The notes: generated from the sequence alone by a model not told the origin. Shown: positions 35,743 to 45,080, counted from the stretch's first letter. The stretch is 64,000 nucleotides of DNA from Oribacterium sp. oral taxon 102 (GCF_013394775.1 NZ_JABXYT010000001.1:2120001-2184000); one strand, 5' to 3'. Program-made: numbers and translations.

Positions 35743-37236
35743 TTATAGGACGCTCTCGTATGCCGCTCTCGCGCCCTCCGCACGGATCTTCGCCAGGTTC
35801 TTCACCGTCGCAGCCTCGAGTCCCGCAATCTCCGTGAGGTCCTGTCCCCAGAACTCCGTATTCTGAAGCACCGCCTTCACCAGCGCCTCTATAGAATCCG
35901 CTCTGTGCGCGAAATAGAAGTCGAGCACGAAAGCGTCATCCTGAATCTTGTACTCATTGCCCGCCGCTCTCCGGGCGATCAGCCCGTCTTCCTCACGGCG
36001 CAGCAGCTCGTCGGAATAGAAGGCGATATAGGCAGCAAGGCTCATCGTCAGCACCACCGGAAGCTTCCCGAACTTCTCGACATACTCGAGAAGGGACGGC
36101 ATATTTCTTGCTCTCCACTTGGAGGTAGAATTCAGCGAGATGGACAGAAGCTGATGATCCACAAACGGATTATTGAAGCGATCCTCCACCGCTGCCGCAA
36201 ACTGCTCGCAGTCCTCCCTGTCCAGCGGAAGAATCGGGATGATCTCCTCCTTCAGCATCTTGTTCATATAAGCACGCACAACCGTATCATGCATGCAGTC
36301 CCGTACGATATCGAAGCCGGCAAGGTAAGCGCCGAGCACGAAGCCGGTATGTGCGCCGTTCAGGATACGAACCTTTCTCTTCTTATAGGGTGCTACCTCC
36401 GGCACGACATGGACATTGAGTCCGGCACGCTTGAAGGGAAGCCGATCTGCAAGCTCTGCCGGTCCCTCGATGTACCAGACGCCGAAAACCTCTCCGACAT
36501 CCGTCAGCGGATCGGTATAGCCGTTCAGGCTATCCAGCCGCTTGAGCTCCTCCTGATCCCGGATCCGTCCCGGCACGATCCGATCCACCAGCGTAGAGCA
36601 GAAAAGATTTTCCTTCTCCACCCAGGCAGCAAAATCCTCTCCAAGCCCCCACTCCGCGATGTGACGCTCCACGACCTTCTTTAATTCCCTGCCATTATTA
36701 TCGATCAGCTCGCAGGAGAGCACCACTACGCCCGGCTTCCCTGCCCGGAACCGCTCATAGAGCACCCTCGTCAGCTTACCGGGGAAGGACTGCGGCGGTG
36801 TCTGGTTAAAGCCAGTCTCCGGATCGTAGACAATTCCTGCCTCTGTCGTATTGGATACGATGTACTCCAGCGTATCCGACTTCGCGAGCTCCAGCATCGC
36901 CGCGAAGCCCTCCGCGGTATACGGATTCAGACAGTCCTTCACCGAAGAGATCACACGTTTTCGATCCACGCGTTCTCCGCCCTCGGAGCCGCGCAGATAC
37001 AGCGTATAGAGTCCCTCCTGCGCATTGACATAGTCCGTCAGCCCCTGTGCGATCGGCTGTACCAGCGAGATCTTGCCGTTCCAGCCAGCCCTCTCATTTG
37101 CCATGTCAAACCAATAGTCCACGAAGGCGCGGAGAAAATTGCCCTCTCCGAACTGCATCACCCGAACCGGCGCATCCTTCAGAATATAGCCCTGATAGCC
37201 CGCCTTCTCCAGCACCTCATAATTCAGCTTCTCCAT
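35743..37236 (-). CDS. uxaB: Tagaturonate reductase (altronate oxidoreductase)
   Basis: A 497-residue NAD-dependent enzyme of the mannitol dehydrogenase family, reducing tagaturonate to altronate. N-terminal nucleotide-binding part VMQFGEGNFLRAFVDYW (about 26-42), ISNTTEAGIVYD-like segment (about 128), conserved KxxxxNGAHT as KKRKVRILNGAHTGFVLGAYL (about 285). First gene of uxaB-uxaA, with a good sigma-A promoter and an overlapping cre/LacI-type palindrome upstream. uxaC, kdgK and kdgA are not in the window. Confidence 0.92.
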   Translation of the reverse strand: MEKLNYEVLEKAGYQGYILKDAPVRVMQFGEGNFLRAFVDYWFDMANERAGWNGKISLVQPIAQGLTDYVNAQEGLYTLYLRGSEGGERVDRKRVISSVKDCLNPYTAEGFAAMLELAKSDTLEYIVSNTTEAGIVYDPETGFNQTPPQSFPGKLTRVLYERFRAGKPGVVVLSCELIDNNGRELKKVVERHIAEWGLGEDFAAWVEKENLFCSTLVDRIVPGRIRDQEELKRLDSLNGYTDPLTDVGEVFGVWYIEGPAELADRLPFKRAGLNVHVVPEVAPYKKRKVRILNGAHTGFVLGAYLAGFDIVRDCMHDTVVRAYMNKMLKEEIIPILPLDREDCEQFAAAVEDRFNNPFVDHQLLSISLNSTSKWRARNMPSLLEYVEKFGKLPVVLTMSLAAYIAFYSDELLRREEDGLIARRAAGNEYKIQDDAFVLDFYFAHRADSIEALVKAVLQNTEFWGQDLTEIAGLEAATVKNLAKIRAEGARAAYESVL

Positions 37237-37270
37237 CTCAAATCCATCCTTTCCACTCGGCGCGCCGCTC

Positions 37271-37284
37271 TGTAAGCGCTTACA
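37271..37284. promoter_or_regulatory. cre/LacI-type operator of uxaBA
   Basis: TGTAAGCGCTTACA, a perfect 14-base palindrome matching the catabolite-responsive element consensus and LacI-family operators with a central CG. It begins about 12 bases downstream of the -10 box, so a bound protein would block initiation or early elongation. Confidence 0.8.
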
Positions 37285-37295
37285 TTTTTACCTAC

Positions 37296-37324
37296 ATCTT
37301 AATGGTTTTTGATAAGCTTGTCAA
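37296..37324 (-). promoter_or_regulatory. Sigma-A promoter of uxaBA
   Basis: Minus strand: TTGACA (37319-37324), 17-base spacer, TAAGAT (37296-37301). Confidence 0.78.
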
Positions 37325-37448
37325 GTGCTGAAACGGAAGGCACCGCCTTTCGGCGAAAACGGGATCCGCAGAGGGCTGTACTATCAGTGCGCCCCCCTGC
37401 CGATCCCGTCAACGCTTTCCGGGCGGACTTCCGCTTCTTCAACCAGCG

Positions 37449-39074
37449 CTATTCCGCCTTCGTCCCGGCTCCGCCGCGGATCCCCAGCAGCACGAGTCCC
37501 AGAACCGCGAGCCCGCCGAAGAGCGATACGAACGGATTGTCCGTGATGCCGCTGACCGCGAGAACGCCGGATAAAAGGTAGGCCAGCGCGGAAACCGCCG
37601 CTGCCGTCAACACATACGGAAGCTGCGTATAAACATGATTCAGATGCACACACTCTGCGCCGGCGCTGGACATGATCGTCGTGTCCGAGATCGGGGAGCA
37701 GTGATCGCCGCAGACCGCGCCCGCCATGCACGCCGACATGGACATGATCAGCATCACATGATTCGTGCCCTGAAACACCGCCACCACGATCGGAATCAGA
37801 ATGCCGAAGGTACCCCAGGAGGTACCGGTCGCGAAGGCGAGTCCGACCGCAATCAGAAAAATGAGGAACGGCAGGAGGCTGAGCACACCGGTCGCGGAGC
37901 TCTTCACCGCCGCCGCAACATACTCCTTCGCGCCGAGGCTGTCCGTCATTGCCTTCAGCGACCAGGCGAAGGTCAGGATCAGGATGGCAGGCACCATCTG
38001 CCGGAAGCCCTCCGGCAGACAATCCATGCACTGGTTGAAGGAAAGCACATTGCGGAGCATATAGAATGCCAGCGTGATCACCAGTGACACGAAGGAGCCC
38101 AGCACCAATCCGGTCGAGGCATTGGAGGCTGCGAAGGCATCGATGAAGCTCTCCCCGCTGAAGAAGTCGCCGGTATAGATCATGCCGACGACACAGCAGA
38201 GGACCAGCGAGAGGATCGGCACCAGCATATCGATGACCTCCCCCGGCTTCTGCCGTAACGGCCGCTCCAGACTCTCATCTCCGGCACGCTCCTCCGTCGT
38301 GAACAGGTCTTCCTTCTCTACAGCATTCCTCTCATGCAGCGCCATCGGTCCGTAATCCAGCCTGAATGCGACGAGAAACAGCATCATGGCGATGGTAAAG
38401 ACCGCATAGAAGTTGAATGGGATCGTCTGCAGGAAGAGGCTCATGCCGTTCTCCCCCTCCACGAAGCCGGAAACTGCCGCCGCCCAGGAAGAAATCGGTG
38501 CAATAATGCAGACCGGCGCAGCCGTCGCGTCGATCAGGTAGGCAAGCTTCGCGCGGCTGATCCTGTGCTGATCCGTGACCGAACGCATGACCGAGCCCAC
38601 CGTCAGGCAGTTGAAATAGTCATCGATGAAGATCAGACAGCCCAGAAGAATCGTCGCGATCTGCGCACCGGCACGGGTGCGGATATGCTTCCCCGCCCAC
38701 TTCCCAAAGGCGGCAGAGCCGCCCGCACGGTTCATCAGCTGCACCATGGCGCCGAGCGTCACCAGAAAGCAGAGTATGCCGACATTCCATCTGTCGGACA
38801 GGACGGAAATCACGCCATCCACGAATACATGGTTCAGTGTCCCCTCGAAGCTGTAGCCGGAATACAGCAGCCCTCCCGTCACGATCCCCAGAAACAGGGA
38901 GCTGTAGACCTCCTTGGTAATGAGGGCAAGCGTGATCGCGACGATCGGCGGCACCAGCGCCCAGAAGCTCTGCCGCACGCTCTCCGCCGTCGTCAGAAAT
39001 CGCGCGGCAATCAGAAACAGGATCACGAGCCCGATTGCAGAGAGCGACAGCAGCCGGTTGCTCTTTTCTTTCAT
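37449..39074 (-). CDS. NhaC-family antiporter-like membrane protein
   Basis: A 541-residue protein with about 12 hydrophobic segments. The NhaC-family pattern includes ALVPPIVAITLALITKEVYSSLFLGI (about 38-62), GCLIFIDDYFNCLTVGSVMR (about 145) and CGDHCSPISDTTIMSSAGA (about 470). The family exchanges sodium for protons or organic substrates. It follows a KdgF-like cupin (46-base gap) and precedes uxaBA, so it might move an organic acid or supply sodium balance for hexuronate uptake; that is inference only. Confidence 0.85.
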   Translation of the reverse strand: MKEKSNRLLSLSAIGLVILFLIAARFLTTAESVRQSFWALVPPIVAITLALITKEVYSSLFLGIVTGGLLYSGYSFEGTLNHVFVDGVISVLSDRWNVGILCFLVTLGAMVQLMNRAGGSAAFGKWAGKHIRTRAGAQIATILLGCLIFIDDYFNCLTVGSVMRSVTDQHRISRAKLAYLIDATAAPVCIIAPISSWAAAVSGFVEGENGMSLFLQTIPFNFYAVFTIAMMLFLVAFRLDYGPMALHERNAVEKEDLFTTEERAGDESLERPLRQKPGEVIDMLVPILSLVLCCVVGMIYTGDFFSGESFIDAFAASNASTGLVLGSFVSLVITLAFYMLRNVLSFNQCMDCLPEGFRQMVPAILILTFAWSLKAMTDSLGAKEYVAAAVKSSATGVLSLLPFLIFLIAVGLAFATGTSWGTFGILIPIVVAVFQGTNHVMLIMSMSACMAGAVCGDHCSPISDTTIMSSAGAECVHLNHVYTQLPYVLTAAAVSALAYLLSGVLAVSGITDNPFVSLFGGLAVLGLVLLGIRGGAGTKAE

Positions 39075-39120
39075 AATTATGTTTTCTCCTCAAATCCCGC
39101 CGACAGCTGCCGGCACTTTC

Positions 39121-39468
39121 TCAATCCTCTACGAAGTCCTCGCGGTACGGCGTGAAAATGTCCAGAAGCTGTCCCGCCTCGAGGCAGACGCAGCCATGCT
39201 CCACGCCGTCGGTCTTCAGCAGGGTATCCCCCTCCCGCACGATCCGCTTCTCCTCTCCGATCGTGAACTCGAAGACACCGCTCTTCACATAGGTGATCTG
39301 TGTATGCGGATGGTGATGCAGCTTCCCGACCGCCCCCTTCTCGAAGCTGTTCTCCACCACCATCAGATCCTTCGAATAGGCGAGCACACGCTTCTCCACG
39401 CCCTCCCCGCCGGACTCCGCCTCGGCACAATCATAGGGAAACCATCTCTCATCCTTGTGTGCGCTCAT
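39121..39468 (-). CDS. kdgF: KdgF-like cupin protein
   Basis: A 115-residue single-domain cupin. KLHHHPHTQITYVKSGVFEFTIGEEKRIVREGDTLLKTDGVEHGCVCLEAGQLLDIFTP covers both cupin motifs with the metal-binding histidines (HHxH and a later His). It resembles KdgF, which linearises 4,5-unsaturated galacturonate released from pectin or alginate. The position beside uxaBA supports that. Its ribosome site (GGAGAAG) lies inside the last codons of the upstream 495-residue gene; ATG 39468 overlaps nothing but is 1 base from that stop. Confidence 0.75.
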   Translation of the reverse strand: MSAHKDERWFPYDCAEAESGGEGVEKRVLAYSKDLMVVENSFEKGAVGKLHHHPHTQITYVKSGVFEFTIGEEKRIVREGDTLLKTDGVEHGCVCLEAGQLLDIFTPYREDFVED

Positions 39469-39469
39469 C

Positions 39470-40957
39470 TTACTTCTCCTTCTTTCTCGCAAATGTCGTA
39501 TAGCTCAGATCCTCGTCGGACAGGACATCATGAATCATGTTCTCCAGAGACATCCCGTAGGAATTCTCCTCTATTCCCTCGATCTGCTTCAAAAGCGCGA
39601 TCTGCATTTCCTCATCGATCCCTGCCTTCCGGTTCTCCAGCACGAAATTCTGTATCGACTGATAGGCCTCCGCGATCGGCTTCTGCCGGTTCCGAAGCAG
39701 CAGCTCCCGCATCGAACGGATATATCTGCATTCCATCAGCACCAGCGCCGTCTCCTTCCGAAGGATCTCCGGCTTCACATCCTTCGGAGAGCTCACCCAG
39801 CCATTCCCCTGATCCCTCCAGCCGAAGCGCTCCACGAGATCATTCGTGATATCCCGATAGCAGACGAAGCCCTCCGGAGACTCTGCCGCGAAGCCCTTCT
39901 CCGCGTCGTGCAGGAGATTCAGCAGCATCTTACGGTCGATCCGCTCTACGCGAAGAGTATCCAACTCGCGTCCCTCATTGTAGCCGCTGCGCCGGACATA
40001 GTCCGCAATCCGCTGCGCCGCCTCTGTCGGCATCCGGTAGGATGCCTCCTCCACTGCCAGCTCCAGCATAAACTTCCGAATGAAGTCCTCGCCCTTGCTG
40101 CGGTTCACCGCGGTATCCCAGACCCCGGCGGCATTGCGGAGCTCCTGCGCATCGATCATCTCCTCCCGAATATTCATCGGATGCCGTACCAGCGCCGATG
40201 CCTTGCGGAGGGCGGAACTCTGCTTCGTGCTGCTCAGATCCAGCCCGTACTTCGGCTTCCTTCCGACGATCCCCACACCGATCATCGGGACATTGGGATT
40301 CTCCCGGATGAGCTTCTGGATCCGCAGATCCGTCCAGAACACCACATAACGCTCCGGCACGGTCATATCATGGAAGCGAACCTGCTTGTTCATACGGAAG
40401 CCCTGCTTGAGCACCCGGACGGCAGTATCCTCCACGAGCGTATTCCTCGTATAGAAGATCTCCACCTGGCAGTTCCGGCTCACAGCGTCGAGAAACTCCT
40501 GCTGCATCGGCCCCGTCTTTTCCGGCTTCTCCCGGCAGAGCTCCTCCTCCAGCTTTTCCATATCCACGTCCACCATCGGGCGATGCTTCATATACATGAA
40601 GAGATCATAGCGGTTCACCGGAATCTCGATATCCTCTCCCCGCCGCTGCGCGGTACGGATGTCAATGATCACCAGCCCCAGCATATCCGTCAGCTCCTTC
40701 CGGATCACGGAATTGTCCGGATAGAGGAAGGTCACGATCGTCTCCGGCTTTTCCTCCGCCCGCCGCTTCACGATACGGATGTTGTTGTCCGCTCTCGAAA
40801 CAAGCAGTTCAACCTTCTCCTCGCCGGACAGCTTTGCAAGCTCCGCGCCCTCCGCATTTTTCAGCAGGATACGGCGGGAGACAGCCGCAGCGGGAGACGC
40901 TCCCTCCCCCTTCTCTTCCTTCCTCTCCTGCCCTAAAAGTTTATCGAAAAACGCCAT
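39470..40957 (-). CDS. Unrecognised 495-residue soluble protein
   Basis: I do not recognise a family. The protein starts MAFFDKLLGQ followed by a charged Ala/Ser linker to about 30. A compact part (30-140: KVELLVSRADNNIRIVKRR, TIVTFLYPDNSVIRKELTDMLGLVIIDIR) comes next. The region 150-260 includes QVEIFYTRNTLVEDTAVRV and VPMIGVGIVGRKPKYGLDL. The C-terminal half is helical and charged. There is no signal peptide, membrane segment or cysteine motif. It is cotranscribed with kdgF (stop 1 base from its start). Possibly a housekeeping protein of Clostridia rather than a pectin enzyme. Confidence 0.7.
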   Translation of the reverse strand: MAFFDKLLGQERKEEKGEGASPAAAVSRRILLKNAEGAELAKLSGEEKVELLVSRADNNIRIVKRRAEEKPETIVTFLYPDNSVIRKELTDMLGLVIIDIRTAQRRGEDIEIPVNRYDLFMYMKHRPMVDVDMEKLEEELCREKPEKTGPMQQEFLDAVSRNCQVEIFYTRNTLVEDTAVRVLKQGFRMNKQVRFHDMTVPERYVVFWTDLRIQKLIRENPNVPMIGVGIVGRKPKYGLDLSSTKQSSALRKASALVRHPMNIREEMIDAQELRNAAGVWDTAVNRSKGEDFIRKFMLELAVEEASYRMPTEAAQRIADYVRRSGYNEGRELDTLRVERIDRKMLLNLLHDAEKGFAAESPEGFVCYRDITNDLVERFGWRDQGNGWVSSPKDVKPEILRKETALVLMECRYIRSMRELLLRNRQKPIAEAYQSIQNFVLENRKAGIDEEMQIALLKQIEGIEENSYGMSLENMIHDVLSDEDLSYTTFARKKEK

Positions 40958-41139
40958 TTCCTCACCTTACTTTCATTGCATAATTTTTTCAAGTATATCA
41001 TAAAATACCCTGCAATATGTACTGAATTTCATCCAAAACATTGACAATGTTTTATCGTTTCCCGGCGGATTCTATGCTATACTCTGAAAGAAAACACTTT
41101 GGCTTGCGTCAGGGGATCAGGACCCCGGAGGGAGATTTT

Positions 41140-42630
41140 ATGGTAACCAACGATAAGGGCGCGATCGCGCTGAAGCATCAGGTCATCGAGGGCCTCGCCA
41201 GACTGGAATGGGCAGGGAATCTGAACGAGCAGACAAAGGAGGAGCTTGCCTTTCAGATCTCTCCGGGGCCGCATCCCAGCTTCCGCTGCTGCGTTTACAA
41301 GGAGCGGGAGATTCTGAAATGGAGAATCCGTCTCGCCTGCAACGAGGATGCGCATCCGGACAAGCCCTCCGGAAATATCATTCAAGTCATCGATCCCGCC
41401 TGCGAGGAATGTCCGCTGTCCTCCTACACCGTGACGGACAACTGCCGCCTCTGCCTCGGAAAGGCATGCCAGAACAGCTGTAAGTTCGGCGCGATCAGCA
41501 TGGGGGAGCACCGCGCCCACATCGATCCGAACAAATGCAAGGAATGCGGAATGTGCGCCAACGCCTGTCCCTACGGCGCCATCGCTCACCTCGTCCGCCC
41601 ATGCCGCAAGCCCTGCCCCGTCAATGCGATCAGCTATGACGAGAACGGTCTCTGTATCATCGACGAGCAGAAGTGCATTCGCTGCGGACAGTGCATCCAT
41701 TCCTGTCCGTTCGGCGCCATCGCCTCGAAGGTTTATGTCCTCGACATCATCCGCCATATCAAGGCGGGCAGGGAGGTCATCGCGATGTGCGCGCCTGCAA
41801 CCGAGGGGCAGTTCGGGAAGGACATCACGATGGCAGCCGTCAAGGCAGCGCTGAAAAAGGTCGGCTTCGCCGATATGGTCGAGGTCGGGCTCGGCGGAGA
41901 CATGACGGCGGCATGGGAATCTGCAGAGTGGTCGGAGGCACGGGCAGAAGGCAAGAAGATGACCACCTCCTGCTGTCCTGCCTTTATCAACCTGCTGCAG
42001 CGCCACTTCCCGGAGCAGTTCGCCGAGAATATGTCCGAAACCGTCTCCCCGATGTGCGCGGTATCCCGTTATCTGAAGGCGACACACCCGGGCTGTATCA
42101 CCGTCTTTATCGGCCCCTGCATGGCAAAGAAGTCCGAGTCGCAGGAGCTCCATATCGAGGGCAACGCCGACTATGTCATGACCTTCGGTGAGATGACCAC
42201 CATGCTCCGTTCCAGAGATGTCGAGCTCCAGCCGGTCGTGGACAGCTATCAGGAATCCTCAATCTGGGGCAAGAGCTTCGCCTCCTCCGGCGGAGTCGCC
42301 AACGCCGTGATGGAATGCATGAAGGAGCGGGGCGAGGATACCACCGGCATCAAGCTGCGCGCCTGCTCCGGCGGCAAGGAATGCGTCACTGCCCTCTCCC
42401 TGCTGAAGATGGGCAAGCTCCCGGAGGACTTCATCGAGGGTATGGTCTGTGACGGCGGCTGCGTCGGCGGCCCGTCCAAGCATAAGACGGAGATCGAGAT
42501 CAAGCGGGCGCGTCAATCCCTCCTCGACGAGGCAGACGGTCGTAAGGTGCTGGAAAATCTGAAGAACTATCCGATGGATCAGTTCTCCATGCTCCGGAAC
42601 GGGAAGATGCACCCGGTGGATCTTGGGTAA
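41140..42630 (+). CDS. Monomeric [FeFe] hydrogenase, group B type
   Basis: A 496-residue iron hydrogenase. A cysteine-rich electron-transfer part (about 95-215) has CEECPLSSYTVTDNC, CKECGMCANACPYGAI and CIRCGQCIHSCPFGAI clusters. The H-cluster domain carries L1 TTSCCPAF (about 285), L2 GPCMAKKSE (about 330) and L3 VCDGGCVGGPS (about 455). These loops match the ferredoxin-linked group B rather than the TSCCPxW / MPCxxKxxE / MACPGGC forms of group A. Reaction: reversible proton reduction, direction unproven for group B. ATG 41140 has GGAGGGAG upstream. Maturases HydEFG are not in the window. Confidence 0.87.
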   Translation: MVTNDKGAIALKHQVIEGLARLEWAGNLNEQTKEELAFQISPGPHPSFRCCVYKEREILKWRIRLACNEDAHPDKPSGNIIQVIDPACEECPLSSYTVTDNCRLCLGKACQNSCKFGAISMGEHRAHIDPNKCKECGMCANACPYGAIAHLVRPCRKPCPVNAISYDENGLCIIDEQKCIRCGQCIHSCPFGAIASKVYVLDIIRHIKAGREVIAMCAPATEGQFGKDITMAAVKAALKKVGFADMVEVGLGGDMTAAWESAEWSEARAEGKKMTTSCCPAFINLLQRHFPEQFAENMSETVSPMCAVSRYLKATHPGCITVFIGPCMAKKSESQELHIEGNADYVMTFGEMTTMLRSRDVELQPVVDSYQESSIWGKSFASSGGVANAVMECMKERGEDTTGIKLRACSGGKECVTALSLLKMGKLPEDFIEGMVCDGGCVGGPSKHKTEIEIKRARQSLLDEADGRKVLENLKNYPMDQFSMLRNGKMHPVDLG

Positions 42631-42635
42631 ATGAG

Positions 42636-42671
42636 GAGGGGGAGCCGCCGGCTCCCCCTCCCTTACGTTTT
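42636..42671 (+). terminator. Terminator after the hydrogenase gene
   Basis: Perfect 11-bp stem GAGGGGGAGCC / GGCTCCCCCTC with a 3-base loop, followed by CCTTACGTTTT. Confidence 0.75.
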
Positions 42672-42731
42672 ATGAATGCATTCAAAAAACGGCATTCCCC
42701 GGAAGACCGCTCCGGCATCCCGATCCGTTCC

Positions 42732-43547
42732 TCATTTCCCCTCTCTCAGTCCGGAATACAGATATGCTCTGATAAAGCCGGGGGAAAGTGTCATCGCAAA
42801 GGTCAGAGCGATGCCAAGCATGCACTCCGCTTTGTTGGTGCAGCCCAACGCATGCTGCTCTCTTCGCAGTCCCAGATATCTGCAGAAATAGCCCCATCCT
42901 CCGCGCCGGGCCGAGAAATTGCCTCCCATGCGGGCATAGACCAGAACCTCATCCATGTTGCATAGTTTATAGCCTCCTGCCAGCATCCTGATCCACAGAT
43001 CATAATCCTCCAGTCCCCGCACATCCCGATAGCCTCCGCACTGCATGACATCCCGCTTCCGAAATACGACCGTCATGTGGTTTATCGGATTTCTGTATTT
43101 GCCATACTGATACAGGCTTTCGTGCGATACGGGCATACGCTTCAGCCTGTTTTTTTTCGGATCCGATACGAATTCCCGAATATTGCCGCCACATGCGCTG
43201 ACTTCCGGATGCAGGCGTATGTATTCCCACTGTAACCGCATTCGCTCGGGAACCATGATATCATCGCTGTCCATCCGGGCAACCCATGCATTCCTGCAAT
43301 GCTTCATCCCCTCGCCAAGGGCAATGCCCAGCCCCTGATTCGCGCTCAGCTTCACTGTCTTTACCGGATAAGCCGACAGCACATCCACAAGGGCCTCCGG
43401 CAAGGGACCATCCTCTACGAGAACGACCTCGTCCGCAGGAAGCGTCTGACGATAGATGCTCTCCAGTGCCTGACGTAGATACGCAGGGCTTTCCCCCTCA
43501 TATACGCTCATCAGGACAGATATCGGTGCGGTTTCCTCTTTCCTCAT
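42732..43547 (-). CDS. Family 2 glycosyltransferase
   Basis: A 271-residue inverting glycosyltransferase with a GT-A fold. The start is ISVLMSVYEGESPAYLRQALESIYRQT, with EVVLVEDGP (nucleotide site, about 40), NQGLGIALGEG (about 72), ARMDSDDIMVPERM with the DxD metal motif (about 90) and GLEDYDLWIRML (about 180, catalytic base region). It is the WaaB/SpsA-like type that adds a sugar to a surface glycan. It follows a Wzz-like gene by 84 bases. No other polysaccharide genes are nearby. Confidence 0.87.
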   Translation of the reverse strand: MRKEETAPISVLMSVYEGESPAYLRQALESIYRQTLPADEVVLVEDGPLPEALVDVLSAYPVKTVKLSANQGLGIALGEGMKHCRNAWVARMDSDDIMVPERMRLQWEYIRLHPEVSACGGNIREFVSDPKKNRLKRMPVSHESLYQYGKYRNPINHMTVVFRKRDVMQCGGYRDVRGLEDYDLWIRMLAGGYKLCNMDEVLVYARMGGNFSARRGGWGYFCRYLGLRREQHALGCTNKAECMLGIALTFAMTLSPGFIRAYLYSGLREGK

Positions 43548-43631
43548 TTCCTGCCACTCCTAAGGCAAATCGCCGGCGGACGTCTCGAGTCCTCCCTGCC
43601 GTTTAAAGAGTCCTCCTCTGCCGGAGTCCCC

Positions 43632-45080
43632 TTACAACAGCATGATCCCGCAGATTTCCTTTTGCAGGAGACGAAGCTTCTCGCATTCCCGCTGAAGCTT
43701 CTCGAAGGGGAGCTTCCCCTTTTCCTCCACCAGCACGACCCTTCTATAGTCTCTTAATCGCTCCACTGCAGCCGTGCTGTACAGAATATTGCCGGTGAAG
43801 CCGAGCTTCTCTCCCTCCCAGCCTGCATTTATCTTTTCATACACATCCTTTACCAGCGCTTCGTCTGTTCCCAGCAGCAGGATACCGGACGCCTCTGCCT
43901 CCGGGCTGATTTCCAGAAGCGATCGAAGATTCTCCGCTGCGAAGCCGCAGGTCTCCTCCTCCGTGCGCTGCCGCGCCTCATCTCCGGAAAGTGCAGCATT
44001 GATCCGGTTCAGGATGCCCTGCGCCGGATAACGGCGCTTCGACCCCAGTACCACGATCCCCAGCCTGCGCATAACCTCTCCCTCCTCCACGAGCGGGTTC
44101 GTGAGCAGGAAACGGAGCGCACGATATCCTGCCGCAAGGAAAGCCCCCAGCAGGAATCCAAGCAGCCCGAATTTCAGCGAAGACTTCCCGACAGCTGTCA
44201 ATGTCACGAACTTCTCCGGCGCCTGCAGCGCATCATACTGCCGCCGGAGCTCCACGATCTGCGTCTGAAGCTCGTAAATACCTGTTTCGACCTGCATCTG
44301 CTTCTGCCGGATGCTTTCCTTCCGTTCCGACAGCGATGCCTGCACAGGCAGCACATCCTCCGAATCTGCATCCCAGGATCTGAATACCTCCGCACTCAGA
44401 CAGCTGATCTCATGCGCCGCCACAACCTCTGCGATCGGCGCCTTCCTCTCATCCAGAAATTGCTCCGCAGCCTGCATGATCTCCGTGACCAGCTTCTCCT
44501 CCCCGCCGAAGATAGAGAGCCGCAGGAGCCCATACTGCTCGTCCGCATCGCTCTCAATCAGCTCCTGCAGATACTTCTCCGGAATCTTTGCAGAAACCCT
44601 CTCATGGACATACCTGTAGAATTCTCCGCTTGCCAGAAGGGACTGATAGCTCTTCAGGACGCTTGCTGTCCTGTCCGGATTCTGAAAGGTCTTATCCGGA
44701 TCGATCTGATAATTGGTCGTCACGAACCATGAAAGCCGCGCCTCATAGAAATCGTCCGCATTCAGCCTCATCAGCGGCGACTCCTCCCGATACTCCGTCC
44801 TCTGCCGCAGCTGCTCCTTCAGATTTTCTATCTGGGAAAGATAGCTCTCCCTCTGGAGCTCGTACAGCTCGGCATCCGTACCCTCGGATTTCAGTTTGGT
44901 CTGCACCATGCCCTGCAGGCTGCGGTACGCTGAAAAGCTCTTCACAAATTTATATCCGCCCAGCAAAAGCAGGCAGAGCAGACCCGCGAGCAGGATGCGC
45001 CACGCCCCCTCTATGCAGTAGATCAGCATCTGCTTGATATCGATTTCGACTTCTTCCGTATAGCCCTGTCTCGTTTCCAC
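43632..45080 (-). CDS. Wzz-like chain-length protein with degenerate kinase-like C-terminus
   Basis: A 482-residue protein starting at GTG (GGGAGAG upstream). Transmembrane helices lie at about 17-37 (AWRILLAGLLCLLLLGGY) and about 305-325 (FGLLGFLLGAFLAAGYRALRFLL), framing a long periplasm-side region rich in Glu, Arg and Gln with coiled-coil character. That is the polysaccharide co-polymerase (Wzz) plan. The C-terminal 150 residues (GILLLGTDEALVKDVYEKINAGWE) look like a bacterial tyrosine-kinase fold that has lost its Walker A. It is paired with a glycosyltransferase gene, so a role in surface polysaccharide export is likely. Confidence 0.62.
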   Translation of the reverse strand: METRQGYTEEVEIDIKQMLIYCIEGAWRILLAGLLCLLLLGGYKFVKSFSAYRSLQGMVQTKLKSEGTDAELYELQRESYLSQIENLKEQLRQRTEYREESPLMRLNADDFYEARLSWFVTTNYQIDPDKTFQNPDRTASVLKSYQSLLASGEFYRYVHERVSAKIPEKYLQELIESDADEQYGLLRLSIFGGEEKLVTEIMQAAEQFLDERKAPIAEVVAAHEISCLSAEVFRSWDADSEDVLPVQASLSERKESIRQKQMQVETGIYELQTQIVELRRQYDALQAPEKFVTLTAVGKSSLKFGLLGFLLGAFLAAGYRALRFLLTNPLVEEGEVMRRLGIVVLGSKRRYPAQGILNRINAALSGDEARQRTEEETCGFAAENLRSLLEISPEAEASGILLLGTDEALVKDVYEKINAGWEGEKLGFTGNILYSTAAVERLRDYRRVVLVEEKGKLPFEKLQRECEKLRLLQKEICGIMLL

